DNA of 64,000 nucleotides from Bacteroidia bacterium (GTDB lineage: Bacteria > Bacteroidota > Bacteroidia > Bacteroidales > Azobacteroidaceae). The position numbers and the translations under genes are program-made. Positions 53,208 through 61,442 of this stretch are shown one piece after another. A model generated the notes under the pieces. It was given only the letters and a program-made list of their open reading frames with translations. It was not told where the DNA came from and did no database searches. The stretch is from positions 12,307 through 76,306 of the forward strand of contig BNTV01000009.1 in assembly GCA_025996865.1 (NCBI GenBank), read 5' to 3'. Position 1 is the first letter of the stretch; every line of letters starts with the position of its first letter.

Positions 53208-54128
53208 TCATCTTTTCAATCCTAATTTTTTCTTTTTCATCTCCGGTTTTACCATCGGTTTTTGCCGCAGGTAATCATTCAAGTCTTTGTACTCTGCATA
53301 CTTTGTTGAACGGTTATACACAGTAGAATGTGCCGACTTGATTAATTCGGTTGCTTTTCTTCCGGCTTCATCATTATCTAAATAAGTATAAATCTCCTTG
53401 TGTGTTTTCAGAAAATCCATTGCCTTTTGAACATTGGCAACTGAGTTGAGAACGGTAACATCGTGTTTTGTCTTTTCGATTTTTTGAATCGTGAGATAAG
53501 AAAGGAAATCCCAGAAACCCTCAAATACCAAACAGGCATCTTTATTATTCCGAATGGTTGTAATGTCTTTTGGAGAAATGCAACCTTTAAAATTATTTGG
53601 ACTGCTTAACTCATACCCGTCGTTATCGTTCCTGAACCCGATAGAAAAATGATTCCCGCTTTGGTTTTGATAGTGGACTTCTCTACAATATAGATTTGCT
53701 AAACTTAAATCAATTTTCCGTTCCTTTAGCCATTGGATTAGTTTTGGGTGACTAATCGGCTGAATACTTGTTATTTCATTTCGATGAAAAGAAAAGTCAT
53801 TCGCATTGCAATGTTGTGATGTTCCAACATTGTGATGTTGGTATATACAATCATTTGTACGTTTGACCGTATTGTTATCCAGCTGTCTGACTGCTTCATT
53901 AAACGAACAGTTGTTTAACTTCATCACTAAATCAATAATAGACCCGCCTTCACTTGTTCCGAAGTCATGCCATACATTTTTATTGTAATCTACTTTGAAA
54001 CTTGCGTTCTGGTCTTCCCTGAATGGACAATGATACAGCCCGTAATAGCCATATTCTTTTGTCGGATGAATACCTACATTATTAAAGTATTCCCTGATAC
54101 TGATTTGCTTTATCTCCGGTAGTGTCAT
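53208..54128 (-). CDS. CHC2 zinc-finger / Toprim primase
   Basis: 306 residues. The N-terminal zinc-binding domain shows YHCPFREDQNASFKVDYNKN, WHDFGTSEGGSIIDLVMKLN and FNEAVRQL, typical of DnaG-like CHC2 domains. A Toprim domain follows, with LVFEGFWDFLSYLTIQK (catalytic Glu) and YLDNDEAGRKAT (DxD-type). It lacks a DnaB-interaction tail. It probably primes the element's own replication together with the downstream-located helicase gene. The 203-bp region upstream carries repeated TTTGTTGT boxes. Confidence 0.88.
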   Translation of the reverse strand: MTLPEIKQISIREYFNNVGIHPTKEYGYYGLYHCPFREDQNASFKVDYNKNVWHDFGTSEGGSIIDLVMKLNNCSFNEAVRQLDNNTVKRTNDCIYQHHNVGTSQHCNANDFSFHRNEITSIQPISHPKLIQWLKERKIDLSLANLYCREVHYQNQSGNHFSIGFRNDNDGYELSSPNNFKGCISPKDITTIRNNKDACLVFEGFWDFLSYLTIQKIEKTKHDVTVLNSVANVQKAMDFLKTHKEIYTYLDNDEAGRKATELIKSAHSTVYNRSTKYAEYKDLNDYLRQKPMVKPEMKKKKLGLKR

Positions 54129-54140
54129 GATTGTAAAATT

Positions 54141-54283
54141 TTTGTTGTTTTGTTGTAAAACGAGTGTAATTTGCAGTGAAAGAAAAAGTTACGAACACAA
54201 CAAATCCACAACAAACATTGGGGTTGTTGCCTGCTGTCTACAACAAAATAAAATTTGTTGTGCTTTTGTTGTACCTTTGTTGT
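54141..54283. repeat. iteron-like cluster of TTTGTTGT / ACAACAAA
   Basis: Eight copies in 143 bp: TTTGTTGT at 54141, 54149, 54254, 54265 and 54276; ACAACAAA at 54197, 54208 and 54240. Three forward copies and one inverted pair are spaced exactly 11 bp apart, one helical turn. They lie between primase and helicase genes, so this is a candidate replication origin or autoregulatory site. Confidence 0.6.
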
Positions 54284-54330
54284 ATGGGTAAATTCATTGT
54301 ATATCATGGCTTTAAATATTAAATACAACA

Positions 54331-55533
54331 TTACAACAGGATTTTATCTACTAGCAAACGCGGAATCTCAAAATAGCGTCCTTTCTTTTTCATCGGAAAC
54401 AGTTCCCCCTCAATTCCAATATGGTAGAAAGTATATTCGCCGTTCTTTTCCGAATGAACGCCCCAACTGTCTTTCAGGATGCTGCGTATCTGGGAAATAT
54501 CCGCCCGAAGTCCGCTATCCCGCAATTCATCAATAAAATCTTTCGGGCAGCACAGGATTTTGTCTTGTCCGAACCGTTCCATCACATCGCTGCAATAGGT
54601 TGCCATCTCCATTTCAATCTTGTTGATATTGTATTTCTTGATTTTCTGTAATGCAGATGTTTCGAGTTCTACCGGATTAAACCACATGCGAGATTCATTT
54701 TTCGTAGAAAGTTGTCTGTTCTGAAGAAAATACAGAAAATGCGGAATTTCTTTTGACATCTGTTCCCGCAACCGGATATTGTCCTTTTCTACCGGATTGA
54801 TTTTCCGAACCCAAAAACGGACTTCTTCTTTCGGAATGATAATCGGATTCTTTTCATTATTAGAACAAAGTACAAATTTGGCGAAAAACTCAATCTCCCG
54901 CCGGTCTTTACCTTTGGCTTCAATCTTGTAATCGCCTGCCGTCGAAAGATTTTTGATTTTCTCGGTATCTTCCATCTTGTTTAACAGCAATTCATCGACC
55001 AAGACCAATAGGCGATGCTCCCAATCTGCATTAAACTGACTGCGAAAATCCTCGTTAGTGTTGAATGTTGCATTCTTGCCGAAAATCATTTTCAGGAAGC
55101 GCAGAAAGGTTGTTTTACCGGTATTTCGTTCATTGGAAACCAACAAAAGAATAGGTAACATTTGCGTAGGGCGGGTATAAAGGATTTGCAAATAATCCAA
55201 ACCCAGTTTAATTTGTTCACCAAAGATATGTTGCAAAAAGGAACGGATGTGCGGAAACTCGCCAATGCAAGGAACATGATTTATCGGCTCGTACTGATTC
55301 AGATATGTGCCATGCACCTGTTCATAGTGTACGTGGTCGGGAATAATGCAAAAGCCATCGTACTTTTCAATCTCAGGCAAGTTGTTTTTGCCGTAGTCCT
55401 GCCGCAGTGTTTCGTAACTCCAAACAATCTTGTCTTTGACATAGTCGCCACTGATGAGCGGTCGGCGCACTATCTTATACAAGGTCGTACCAACGCGGAT
55501 ATATTTTCCGCTGTCCTGTCTTTCTTTTTTCAT
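54331..55533 (-). CDS. primase-helicase (DUF5906/VirE-like) ATPase of the element
   Basis: 400 residues. An N-terminal region is followed by an SF3-like P-loop domain with LLVSNERNTGKTTFLRFLKM (Walker A RNTGKTT near 160), LLVLVDELLLNKMEDTEKIK (Walker B) and KFVLCSNNEKNPIIIPKEEV (sensor-like CSN). The C-terminal 90 residues resemble a winged helix (LRDSGLRADISQIRSILKDS). These phage/plasmid-type helicases act with a primase at a small replication origin. The start overlaps the HTH gene stop by 4 nt. Confidence 0.85.
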   Translation of the reverse strand: MKKERQDSGKYIRVGTTLYKIVRRPLISGDYVKDKIVWSYETLRQDYGKNNLPEIEKYDGFCIIPDHVHYEQVHGTYLNQYEPINHVPCIGEFPHIRSFLQHIFGEQIKLGLDYLQILYTRPTQMLPILLLVSNERNTGKTTFLRFLKMIFGKNATFNTNEDFRSQFNADWEHRLLVLVDELLLNKMEDTEKIKNLSTAGDYKIEAKGKDRREIEFFAKFVLCSNNEKNPIIIPKEEVRFWVRKINPVEKDNIRLREQMSKEIPHFLYFLQNRQLSTKNESRMWFNPVELETSALQKIKKYNINKIEMEMATYCSDVMERFGQDKILCCPKDFIDELRDSGLRADISQIRSILKDSWGVHSEKNGEYTFYHIGIEGELFPMKKKGRYFEIPRLLVDKILL

Positions 55534-55877
55534 CGGAATGACCTTTTACGTCTTGCACTGCGGGCAAGGGTTAATGAAACTTCCGAAAAATCGCGTTTGG
55601 GTTTTGTTTGCCCTTCCGCCCAAGAAAGAATGTCTTTTCGTGAGAATACCAGTTTCTGACCGAACTTCCGGCATGGAATATTTCCCGATGCCGTCAATTT
55701 ATATAGTTTGGCTTTCGACAGGATATAGCCGTATTCGGCTAATAGTGCAAGCGCACCAGATAATGTCATCGTGTCTATTTCCGTCTTAGATTCTTGCTTT
55801 GCATGAAACAGTTTCGACACTTCTTCGTGTACGATAGCTCGAAGTTTTTCTTCTTCGGCAACAATGATATTGTTCAT
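55530..55877 (-). CDS. helix-turn-helix DNA-binding protein (excisionase-like)
   Basis: 115 residues. The C-terminal half contains ALALLAEYGYILSKAKLYKL and NIPCRKFGQKLVFSRKDILS, the MerR/excisionase-type helix-turn-helix-17 motif (xLSxxxxYKLxxxGxIPxxKxGxKLxFxxxDI). The N-terminus is helical. It heads the helicase operon and probably regulates replication or excision of the element. An inverted-repeat region lies just upstream. Confidence 0.8.
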   Translation of the reverse strand: MNNIIVAEEEKLRAIVHEEVSKLFHAKQESKTEIDTMTLSGALALLAEYGYILSKAKLYKLTASGNIPCRKFGQKLVFSRKDILSWAEGQTKPKRDFSEVSLTLARSARRKRSFR

Positions 55878-56264
55878 ATTTTTGCATTTTATAAATTAAA
55901 CTATAACTCCGCAATTTTTAGGTAGTCAATTGACATAACTATCTTCAATATAGTGTGTTATATAAAATATTATGCATATCTATTAGGTAGCCTATATTTT
56001 CGCATAATTTATTGATATTCGATCGATTAAATTGATATGCTACCTAAAATGAGCGGAGTTAGGGATTAAACAATGCACAAAGATATGAATGGAAGATACT
56101 GTTAATCAAATGAATAATAATACAACATGGGAGGGACAAACGAGGACAAATGGAGATAAATGAGGATATGCAGACTTGGGATTGGCGTATTTGTTCGGAT
56201 ATTGTCTTAAGATGATATAGATTTGTCTTAGGGTTGTTAAGTGATTAAATTTTTACGAAGTTTT
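55878..56264. promoter_or_regulatory. 387-bp non-coding region with long imperfect inverted repeat
   Basis: No gene is visible. Arms TAACTCCGCAATTTTTAGGT (continuing AG; 55904-55925) and its imperfect reverse complement at 56040-56061 match at 19 of 22 positions around an AT-rich 114-bp centre, which holds a further TTAGGTAG (55983-55990). This is the likely control region of the replication operon, or a second origin. Confidence 0.5.
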
Positions 56265-56687
56265 TTATATGCGTTCTCCGGAATGTTCTGCTTTATAGCT
56301 GTTAAGTTCCTGTAATACAGCGTCTGTTTTGAATGTTTCGTAATCCGGTAAATAGTTGGATTTAAGAGGGGTAATGAAACCTTTGTTTATCCAAGCGGTT
56401 AGAGTTTGGCGGGAGATTCCAAGCATTTTGGCTAATCGAACGCGGTTTATCAATTGTTCGTCTTGAAATGTTTCAATAGTATTCTTCTTGGCTACGACAT
56501 AATACTGCAAATGTTTGATGGCTTTATCTACTTCTTTTATTGTCGTTTCGTAGCTATCTAATATGGTTAGTTTCAGAGTAGAAAGGTCTTTGTCGGAATA
56601 AGCAGGATTATTCTTTAATTCTTCTATCAGAGTTGGATAGGTATCCAACTCTTTCAGATTGATTGTTGTTAGTTTGCGACGGGGCAT
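56265..56687 (-). CDS. helix-turn-helix domain protein
   Basis: 140 residues. An N-terminal helical part (LDTYPTLIEELKNNPAYSDK) is followed by a coiled helix and a C-terminal helix-turn-helix (RVRLAKMLGISRQTLTAWIN followed by KGFITP). Family not named. It lies 12 nt downstream of the FRG gene on the same strand and could be its regulator or the element's. Confidence 0.7.
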   Translation of the reverse strand: MPRRKLTTINLKELDTYPTLIEELKNNPAYSDKDLSTLKLTILDSYETTIKEVDKAIKHLQYYVVAKKNTIETFQDEQLINRVRLAKMLGISRQTLTAWINKGFITPLKSNYLPDYETFKTDAVLQELNSYKAEHSGERI

Positions 56688-56699
56688 TGCTATATTGAT

Positions 56700-58013
56700 T
56701 TATGATATTAAACAATTTGATTCAGTTAAAAATGTTTCAGACTTTGCAAGTTCAAAACGACCGGGAACCTTTTCCCATGATTCACTAACTTTATTATTCG
56801 ATAATGTTGAATTAGTTGAACAAGGGGTAGTATTTGACTGATTCAAATCCAGTTCTCCTAAATCTGAACGATTACCTACTAATCTTAATAACTCTATTTC
56901 CATTAGCATTTGAATAGTTCTAAATTCATACCGCTTACCTGCCTGGTCTGTATTTTCTACTTTTTCACGCCAGAACCTACGCCTTATTTGATTAATCGCT
57001 TGAATACTCTGCTGATTATTCCATTCATCAACAATCGCACACCTTTCAGCAGTATTAAATTTTGGGATCTCTATATGGGTGGAAATCTGAATTCCTACGT
57101 TTAAAAGACTATCTTTTAATTTGCTTTTTGATAAACCTTTAACCCTACAATTGACACATGTTTGATTAAAAGTATATACAGAAAATGATATCTGCGAAGC
57201 AATGCTTCTCGTTTTTTCTGCTAATATATCCTGAACCCATAACTTTTTCCCTTGCTCAAATTTATCATAAATACATTTCGAATCGTCTTTGGTATAACTA
57301 AAAGTGTATCTGAAAACATTGAAACTTTCATCTTGCTTAAAATGGAAAGCAAAACCTTTTTGTGCTCCAGGTCGTTTAAACGGTTGCATCCCAATGACAG
57401 ATATTTTATTATCCAAAAAGGATTTTTTTCCAAAATCTATATAAAAAACAGGAACAATAACATATAAAATTGCCGTATGTGAACCATCATTTAAATTTGG
57501 CTCATAACAATTCAATGCCTTATTGTATGAGCATAGTGAAAAAAACAGAGCAATGTCCAAATCATTTGTAAAGTCAAGAATTTCAGTATTTAATCCATAA
57601 TGTTGCGCTAATCCTATATAATCTATTTTGAAATTATGCTTTTTGAAAAATCCACTAACAACAGGATGGGTATTTAGTAAAATTGCAAATTCAGTTAGCC
57701 GCAATCTATCAATGAATATCTCTATGTCATTTGGTTTTTTACCATTTCGTTCTCTATACAAACTTGGCAAACAAGGTAGCCATTCTTTTTGTTGCCCTCT
57801 AAAGAGAAATGGATACATTTTAGCATCTGGGATAAGTATTTTTTCATTTTGCTTATTCAATAGAACTTCAAATGTTTCATTTTCGGGGTTAAAGAATGTA
57901 TCATTTTCATCATTTACCTCATAGGGAAGTCTAAAATTATCTATGCTCTGGGTAAGAGCATGTTTTAACTCCTTTACCGAATGGAAATGTTGATTTTCCG
58001 GCAATATATTCAT
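56700..58013 (-). CDS. FRG-domain protein
   Basis: 437 residues. The FRG domain is seen at about 65-170: YPFLFRGQQKEWLPCLPSLY (the FRGQ...W.L.PSL.R signature) and GLAQHYGLNTEILDFTNDLD followed by IALFFS (the QHYGxxTxxLDxTxxxxxALFFA motif). The rest is unassigned. FRG proteins are widespread in defence islands but their activity is not settled. The gene begins 18 nt after the AbiEii-like gene on the same strand and may belong to that module. Confidence 0.8.
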   Translation of the reverse strand: MNILPENQHFHSVKELKHALTQSIDNFRLPYEVNDENDTFFNPENETFEVLLNKQNEKILIPDAKMYPFLFRGQQKEWLPCLPSLYRERNGKKPNDIEIFIDRLRLTEFAILLNTHPVVSGFFKKHNFKIDYIGLAQHYGLNTEILDFTNDLDIALFFSLCSYNKALNCYEPNLNDGSHTAILYVIVPVFYIDFGKKSFLDNKISVIGMQPFKRPGAQKGFAFHFKQDESFNVFRYTFSYTKDDSKCIYDKFEQGKKLWVQDILAEKTRSIASQISFSVYTFNQTCVNCRVKGLSKSKLKDSLLNVGIQISTHIEIPKFNTAERCAIVDEWNNQQSIQAINQIRRRFWREKVENTDQAGKRYEFRTIQMLMEIELLRLVGNRSDLGELDLNQSNTTPCSTNSTLSNNKVSESWEKVPGRFELAKSETFLTESNCLIS

Positions 58014-58031
58014 TATTGCATTTTTTTCAAA

Positions 58032-59060
58032 TCACAAATCATCGAAAAATGTTTCATCCATTTGGATTGCCCGAAACCGGCTTCGGAGTTCTTCCATCCG
58101 TTTCAACAATTCATCAAACAGAATGGGGACTTCATAGAAAAATGTCTCACGCATATTTTTGTAATCATCCTGCCATATTTCAATAACTTCCTCGCTTTCA
58201 GGAATAAAATTAATTTGAGAAGGACGATGGGTAGAATAATCAACGCCTTTTTCTCTTGTCATAATGGAACGATGTTCAACAATCGTTTTATACAGAGTCA
58301 TATCGGACAAAGCGTCTTTCGCAAAATCTGTATCCATCAACTTATGTAAATCGTATAAATGCCTTGTCATTCGCAAGGAATGAATCCGCCCTTTTTGCAG
58401 GGCTTCATGTAATAAAAACGCTTTTTCGAGAAAAGTTCGCTTAGGCGAAACAGTATTCACCACAAAACTCTCATCGGCAAATCGTTCATTTGGATAATTC
58501 TCTGCAATGATTGACCGCAATTTCACCGGATCGTATGGCTCACGAAGCGAACGGCAACTAATTTCGATTTTTACCCAATTTTTCAGATATTTGTTTTCGG
58601 GAAACAGGGATGAATACTTAACAAATACTACTCGCGGGTCTTTATCGGAAGATTCAGCCTGCTCCAACTCAATAGTATAGCCTGAAATTTCAAGTGCTTT
58701 TAATTTTTCATCCAATTCGTCAATCAAACATTCCTGAATGTATTTTGATGATGCTTTTCGTAACTTATCGCGTTGGTTCTTGCTTGATATTTCGGTGATT
58801 CCAAAAAAATCCCTAAAGATTGCAACATCAATATCTTCGCTAAAACGTTCTATCAAGTTCCAGCACTTACCCAAAGAAGTACCGCCTTTGAATACCAGAC
58901 AGTTAGCGCACGATGTCTGAAATAACGATTTCAAAACCATTGTAACCCACCAGTCTTTTTCAATGGCATGTGGCGAATAGCCTGTTTGTAAAGCTATGTT
59001 TTCGATTATAATACGTTGCCTTTCAGTCGGATTATTTTGCCAATTATTCATTTTTGTCAA
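58032..59060 (-). CDS. AbiEii-type nucleotidyltransferase toxin
   Basis: 342 residues of the AbiEii/MenT-like family. VFKGGTSLGKCWNLIERFSE followed by DIDVAIF is the GGTSLxK...RxSxDID nucleotidyltransferase core; the N-terminal EKDWWVTMVLKSLF is also typical. Family toxins transfer nucleotides to tRNA acceptor ends or use GTP to halt growth, counteracted by an AbiEi-type transcriptional antitoxin. It overlaps the antitoxin-like gene by 17 nt. A start at 59051 is also possible. Confidence 0.88.
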   Translation of the reverse strand: MTKMNNWQNNPTERQRIIIENIALQTGYSPHAIEKDWWVTMVLKSLFQTSCANCLVFKGGTSLGKCWNLIERFSEDIDVAIFRDFFGITEISSKNQRDKLRKASSKYIQECLIDELDEKLKALEISGYTIELEQAESSDKDPRVVFVKYSSLFPENKYLKNWVKIEISCRSLREPYDPVKLRSIIAENYPNERFADESFVVNTVSPKRTFLEKAFLLHEALQKGRIHSLRMTRHLYDLHKLMDTDFAKDALSDMTLYKTIVEHRSIMTREKGVDYSTHRPSQINFIPESEEVIEIWQDDYKNMRETFFYEVPILFDELLKRMEELRSRFRAIQMDETFFDDL

Positions 59061-59661
59061 TTAGAGGGATTAATATTTTTTTTATCCATGCCGGAGCATG
59101 GTTTGCATCGTTCAAAAGAATCTGTTTGTCTTCCGTTTCGGATAAAATTTCTTCCAAACGGTTTATATATTCGGGATTTACATTGTCTTTCCCTATTGTT
59201 TTCAGGGCAGCGACAATCAAAGGAATAATTTTCCCTTTATACGTGAAATTTCGGGGCGATGTTTTTTTGAATGTAATTTTACGTTTCCCAATACTTACTT
59301 TACGGGGTGATCCATCAGTCATATAAACTACATTCATAGGTACTTGTGTAGAAAGTCCCAATAAATTCATGGCATGATTGCCGGTAGGTAAAATTCGAGC
59401 ATTGTCGCGTTTGGCTATGGCTCTTGCAATGGTATCCGGTGCAGGAAACATAATTCCAAGTTCCTTATCTATAAATGGATACAAATATATTCCATGAGCA
59501 AGACGCACCAATGTTTTGTTTCTTTCAAGGCGAAATAAAGCCTTGTTTATCAGTTCGTCATTCCCAATATCTGCAAAATCCTTTGCAAAAAATATTTTGC
59601 CGGATTTACTTTTCCTGATTCGTTGCCGGATTTTACCGGATATACTATCTTCCATATTCAA
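59044..59661 (-). CDS. DUF6088 (AbiEi-like) antitoxin
   Basis: 205 residues. A winged-helix N-terminus (GKIFFAKDFADIGNDELINK, ALFRLERNKTLVRLAHGIYL) is followed by the AbiEi-like C-terminal domain (ARILPTGNHAMNLLGLSTQV). It would repress its own operon and neutralise the AbiEii-like toxin encoded downstream with overlap. The promoter should lie in 59662-59800; no -7 consensus is obvious. Confidence 0.8.
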   Translation of the reverse strand: MNMEDSISGKIRQRIRKSKSGKIFFAKDFADIGNDELINKALFRLERNKTLVRLAHGIYLYPFIDKELGIMFPAPDTIARAIAKRDNARILPTGNHAMNLLGLSTQVPMNVVYMTDGSPRKVSIGKRKITFKKTSPRNFTYKGKIIPLIVAALKTIGKDNVNPEYINRLEEILSETEDKQILLNDANHAPAWIKKILIPLIDKNE

Positions 59662-59803
59662 TGTTTCTTCAAAAGTGTCCGAAAAAAAGAATAAAATTCG
59701 GACATAATTTTAATACAATATGCTGTTATTTAAATTATTACGAATGTGTTATAAAAACAACAATGCAAAGATAAAACATTTTTCTCAATCAAGTATCATT
59801 CCA

Positions 59804-59894
59804 AGAATTTTTTCCACTAAAAATCCATAAAAACAGAAAAAACAGGAATTTTTTCCATTATAACCTCTATTTCGTGGAATTTTTTCTATTATAA
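59804..59894. repeat. three direct repeats of GGAATTTTTTCCATTATAA type
   Basis: Copies at 59804-59822 (AGAATTTTTTCCACTAAAA), 59845-59863 (GGAATTTTTTCCATTATAA) and 59876-59894 (GGAATTTTTTCTATTATAA), between the integrase 3' end and the toxin-antitoxin operon. They could be operator sites for the AbiEi-like protein or recombinase arm sites. Confidence 0.55.
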
Positions 59895-59900
59895 ATTTTG

Positions 59901-61133
59901 TCAATCTCTAAAATTCGTTAGGAATGCCGCGTTCTTAATCCGTTCTTCTTTTTCAAACGATGCCAGATAATTCTCGGTCGTTTTCAAATTGGAATGCCCC
60001 AGACTTTCGGAAATATAGGCAATGTTTGCACCGCTTCGTTTTAATACGCTTGCATAAGAATGTCGCGCTGTATAAGTACTTATACTTGCAATTTCTAACT
60101 TATCACCAATGATTTTCAGATGTTTGTTTATTCTTCTGGTAACATCCTGTATCCGCTTTTTCTGTTCCATTGGAGTATTGTAACCATCAAGAAACGGAAA
60201 AATGTAGTTATCAGAATTTTTGTCAGGATTACCCCAACGCTCTATAATCTGCTTCATTTCGGGTGTGAGTAAAGCTTCTATTTCTTTTTTTTCTTTGGAA
60301 GTATGCAATGTTTTGGAACGGTAAAAATGGATTTCATCGTTATCTATATTGGAAAATTTCAATTTCAATAAATCGTTAATATTTATTCCATTACATAAAT
60401 AGGAGAAAAACCACAAATCCCGATAATGTTCGGTGGCTTCTGTCCCATCTGTAAAAGATATGATTTGCTTTATTTGTTGCAGAGTCAAAGCCATTTTACG
60501 ACCGTTGCCAATTGGAATTTCATACTTGCCTTTGCCGAAAGGATATTGCACTTCCTTTATCAATCCGACATTTTTTACTTCATTGAAAATTGTACGGATG
60601 CTGCGGATGTACATCGAAATAGTTGTATAACTTTTGCCTTCGTTCAACATTGCTTTTTCGTATTTTCGCAGCCAATCGACTGTAATTGATTCAAAATGAA
60701 TGTTTGCTCCTGCATATTTCTCCAGATACCTGCATGCACATTGATAGGTAATCGAGTTCCCAACAGCACCCGTTTCAATCAAAGTTTCAATTTTGGTTTT
60801 AAAAGCGATGTTCAAGGTATCGGTAAGCCCTTTACCCAAACGCATATTCAAGACTTCAAAAGAAAAATTGCCTTCCTCAACAAGCGACTGAACCGCATCT
60901 TCAACTTTATCGAACGAATTTTTGATGTCGGAACGAATCGCAATCAGTCTTTTACTCTTGGTGTCGGGCAAAGCCTCCCATTCTTCCGTATTCATTTCTT
61001 TACCAGTGTTATAATAACGTTGAGTACGTTTATATACCACTTGAATTTTAATCGGAAACAGTCCCGATTGCTTTTTTCTGCGTGTATCCTGCACAGTCAG
61101 AATTGAAACTCCATCTTTAAAATACTTAAACAT
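59901..61133 (-). CDS. tyrosine recombinase (integrase) of the element
   Basis: 410 residues: an arm-binding N-terminus (VSILTVQDTRRKKQSGLFPI), a core-binding SAM-like domain (about 100-200) and a catalytic domain ending ISTYTARHSYASVLKRSGAN and ISESLGHSNLKTTENYL, with the Arg of ARH, the LGH histidine and the Tyr nucleophile present. The position of the first catalytic Arg reads CNGININDLLKL, with Asn; I recall this variant in Bacteroidota integrases. It would integrate and excise the element; the adjacent repeat at 61165-61184 and an inverted pair at 61151-61171 are likely recombination sites. Confidence 0.88.
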   Translation of the reverse strand: MFKYFKDGVSILTVQDTRRKKQSGLFPIKIQVVYKRTQRYYNTGKEMNTEEWEALPDTKSKRLIAIRSDIKNSFDKVEDAVQSLVEEGNFSFEVLNMRLGKGLTDTLNIAFKTKIETLIETGAVGNSITYQCACRYLEKYAGANIHFESITVDWLRKYEKAMLNEGKSYTTISMYIRSIRTIFNEVKNVGLIKEVQYPFGKGKYEIPIGNGRKMALTLQQIKQIISFTDGTEATEHYRDLWFFSYLCNGININDLLKLKFSNIDNDEIHFYRSKTLHTSKEKKEIEALLTPEMKQIIERWGNPDKNSDNYIFPFLDGYNTPMEQKKRIQDVTRRINKHLKIIGDKLEIASISTYTARHSYASVLKRSGANIAYISESLGHSNLKTTENYLASFEKEERIKNAAFLTNFRD

Positions 61134-61150
61134 AACGATTTATATTCTGC

Positions 61151-61184
61151 ATGTACAGAAAAAATGTACATGCAATTTGCATAC
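61151..61184. repeat. right candidate attachment site
   Basis: ATGTACA (61151-61157) and TGTACAT (61165-61171) form a perfect inverted pair around 7 bp, the geometry of a tyrosine-recombinase core site. TGTACATGCAATTTGCATAC (61165-61184) repeats 44753-44772 with one mismatch and includes the palindrome ATGCAATTTGCAT. It lies 17 nt upstream of the integrase start. Confidence 0.6.
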
Positions 61185-61208
61185 GGTGACTAAACTTTCA
61201 ATTTATTA

Positions 61209-61442
61209 TTATTTAGTTTCAACTTTGACTTTATACTCATGCAAGTTCTTTTCAAAGTTTTCTTTATTAGAAGTCTCCCAATATTTCTCAGCAAGTTCTT
61301 TACATGCGTTTTTCAAATCATCATTTACTCTCGGATCTTTTTCTTTGTAGTTTTGCTTGATAGTTTTAGCCTCTTTATTAACTCCTATGTCTGTCAACGA
61401 GACACGCACAATACGATAATCATAATCAGGATGTTTTTTCAT
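61209..61442 (-). CDS. short hypothetical protein
   Basis: 77 codons: KKHPDYDYRIVRVSLTDIGV, then KEAKTIKQNYKEKDPRVNDD and a lysine/glutamate-rich helical tail. Not recognised. It begins on the ATGA that ends the transposase scrap upstream, so the start may be accidental and this could be the 3' part of a larger lost gene. Confidence 0.35.
   Translation of the reverse strand: MKKHPDYDYRIVRVSLTDIGVNKEAKTIKQNYKEKDPRVNDDLKNACKELAEKYWETSNKENFEKNLHEYKVKVETK

Larger units (their letters stand above)
44753..61184. mobile_element. integrative mobilizable element, about 16.4 kb
   Basis: Between near-identical 20-bp direct repeats (44753-44772 and 61165-61184) lie, from right to left, a tyrosine recombinase, an AbiE-like pair with a FRG gene, two HTH genes, helicase, primase, MobC, MobB, and two large cargo genes. 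All are on the minus strand. It sits immediately downstream of a tRNA gene, a classic integration region. There is no conjugation apparatus, so transfer would depend on a helper, as with Bacteroides mobilizable units. Exact ends are uncertain because the tRNA 3' end itself is not duplicated. Confidence 0.75.

Noticed and set aside
54141..54283. CRISPR array
   Set aside because: The repeated unit is only 8 bp, occurs in both orientations and has no spacers of uniform length. No CRISPR array or cas gene was seen anywhere in the window.
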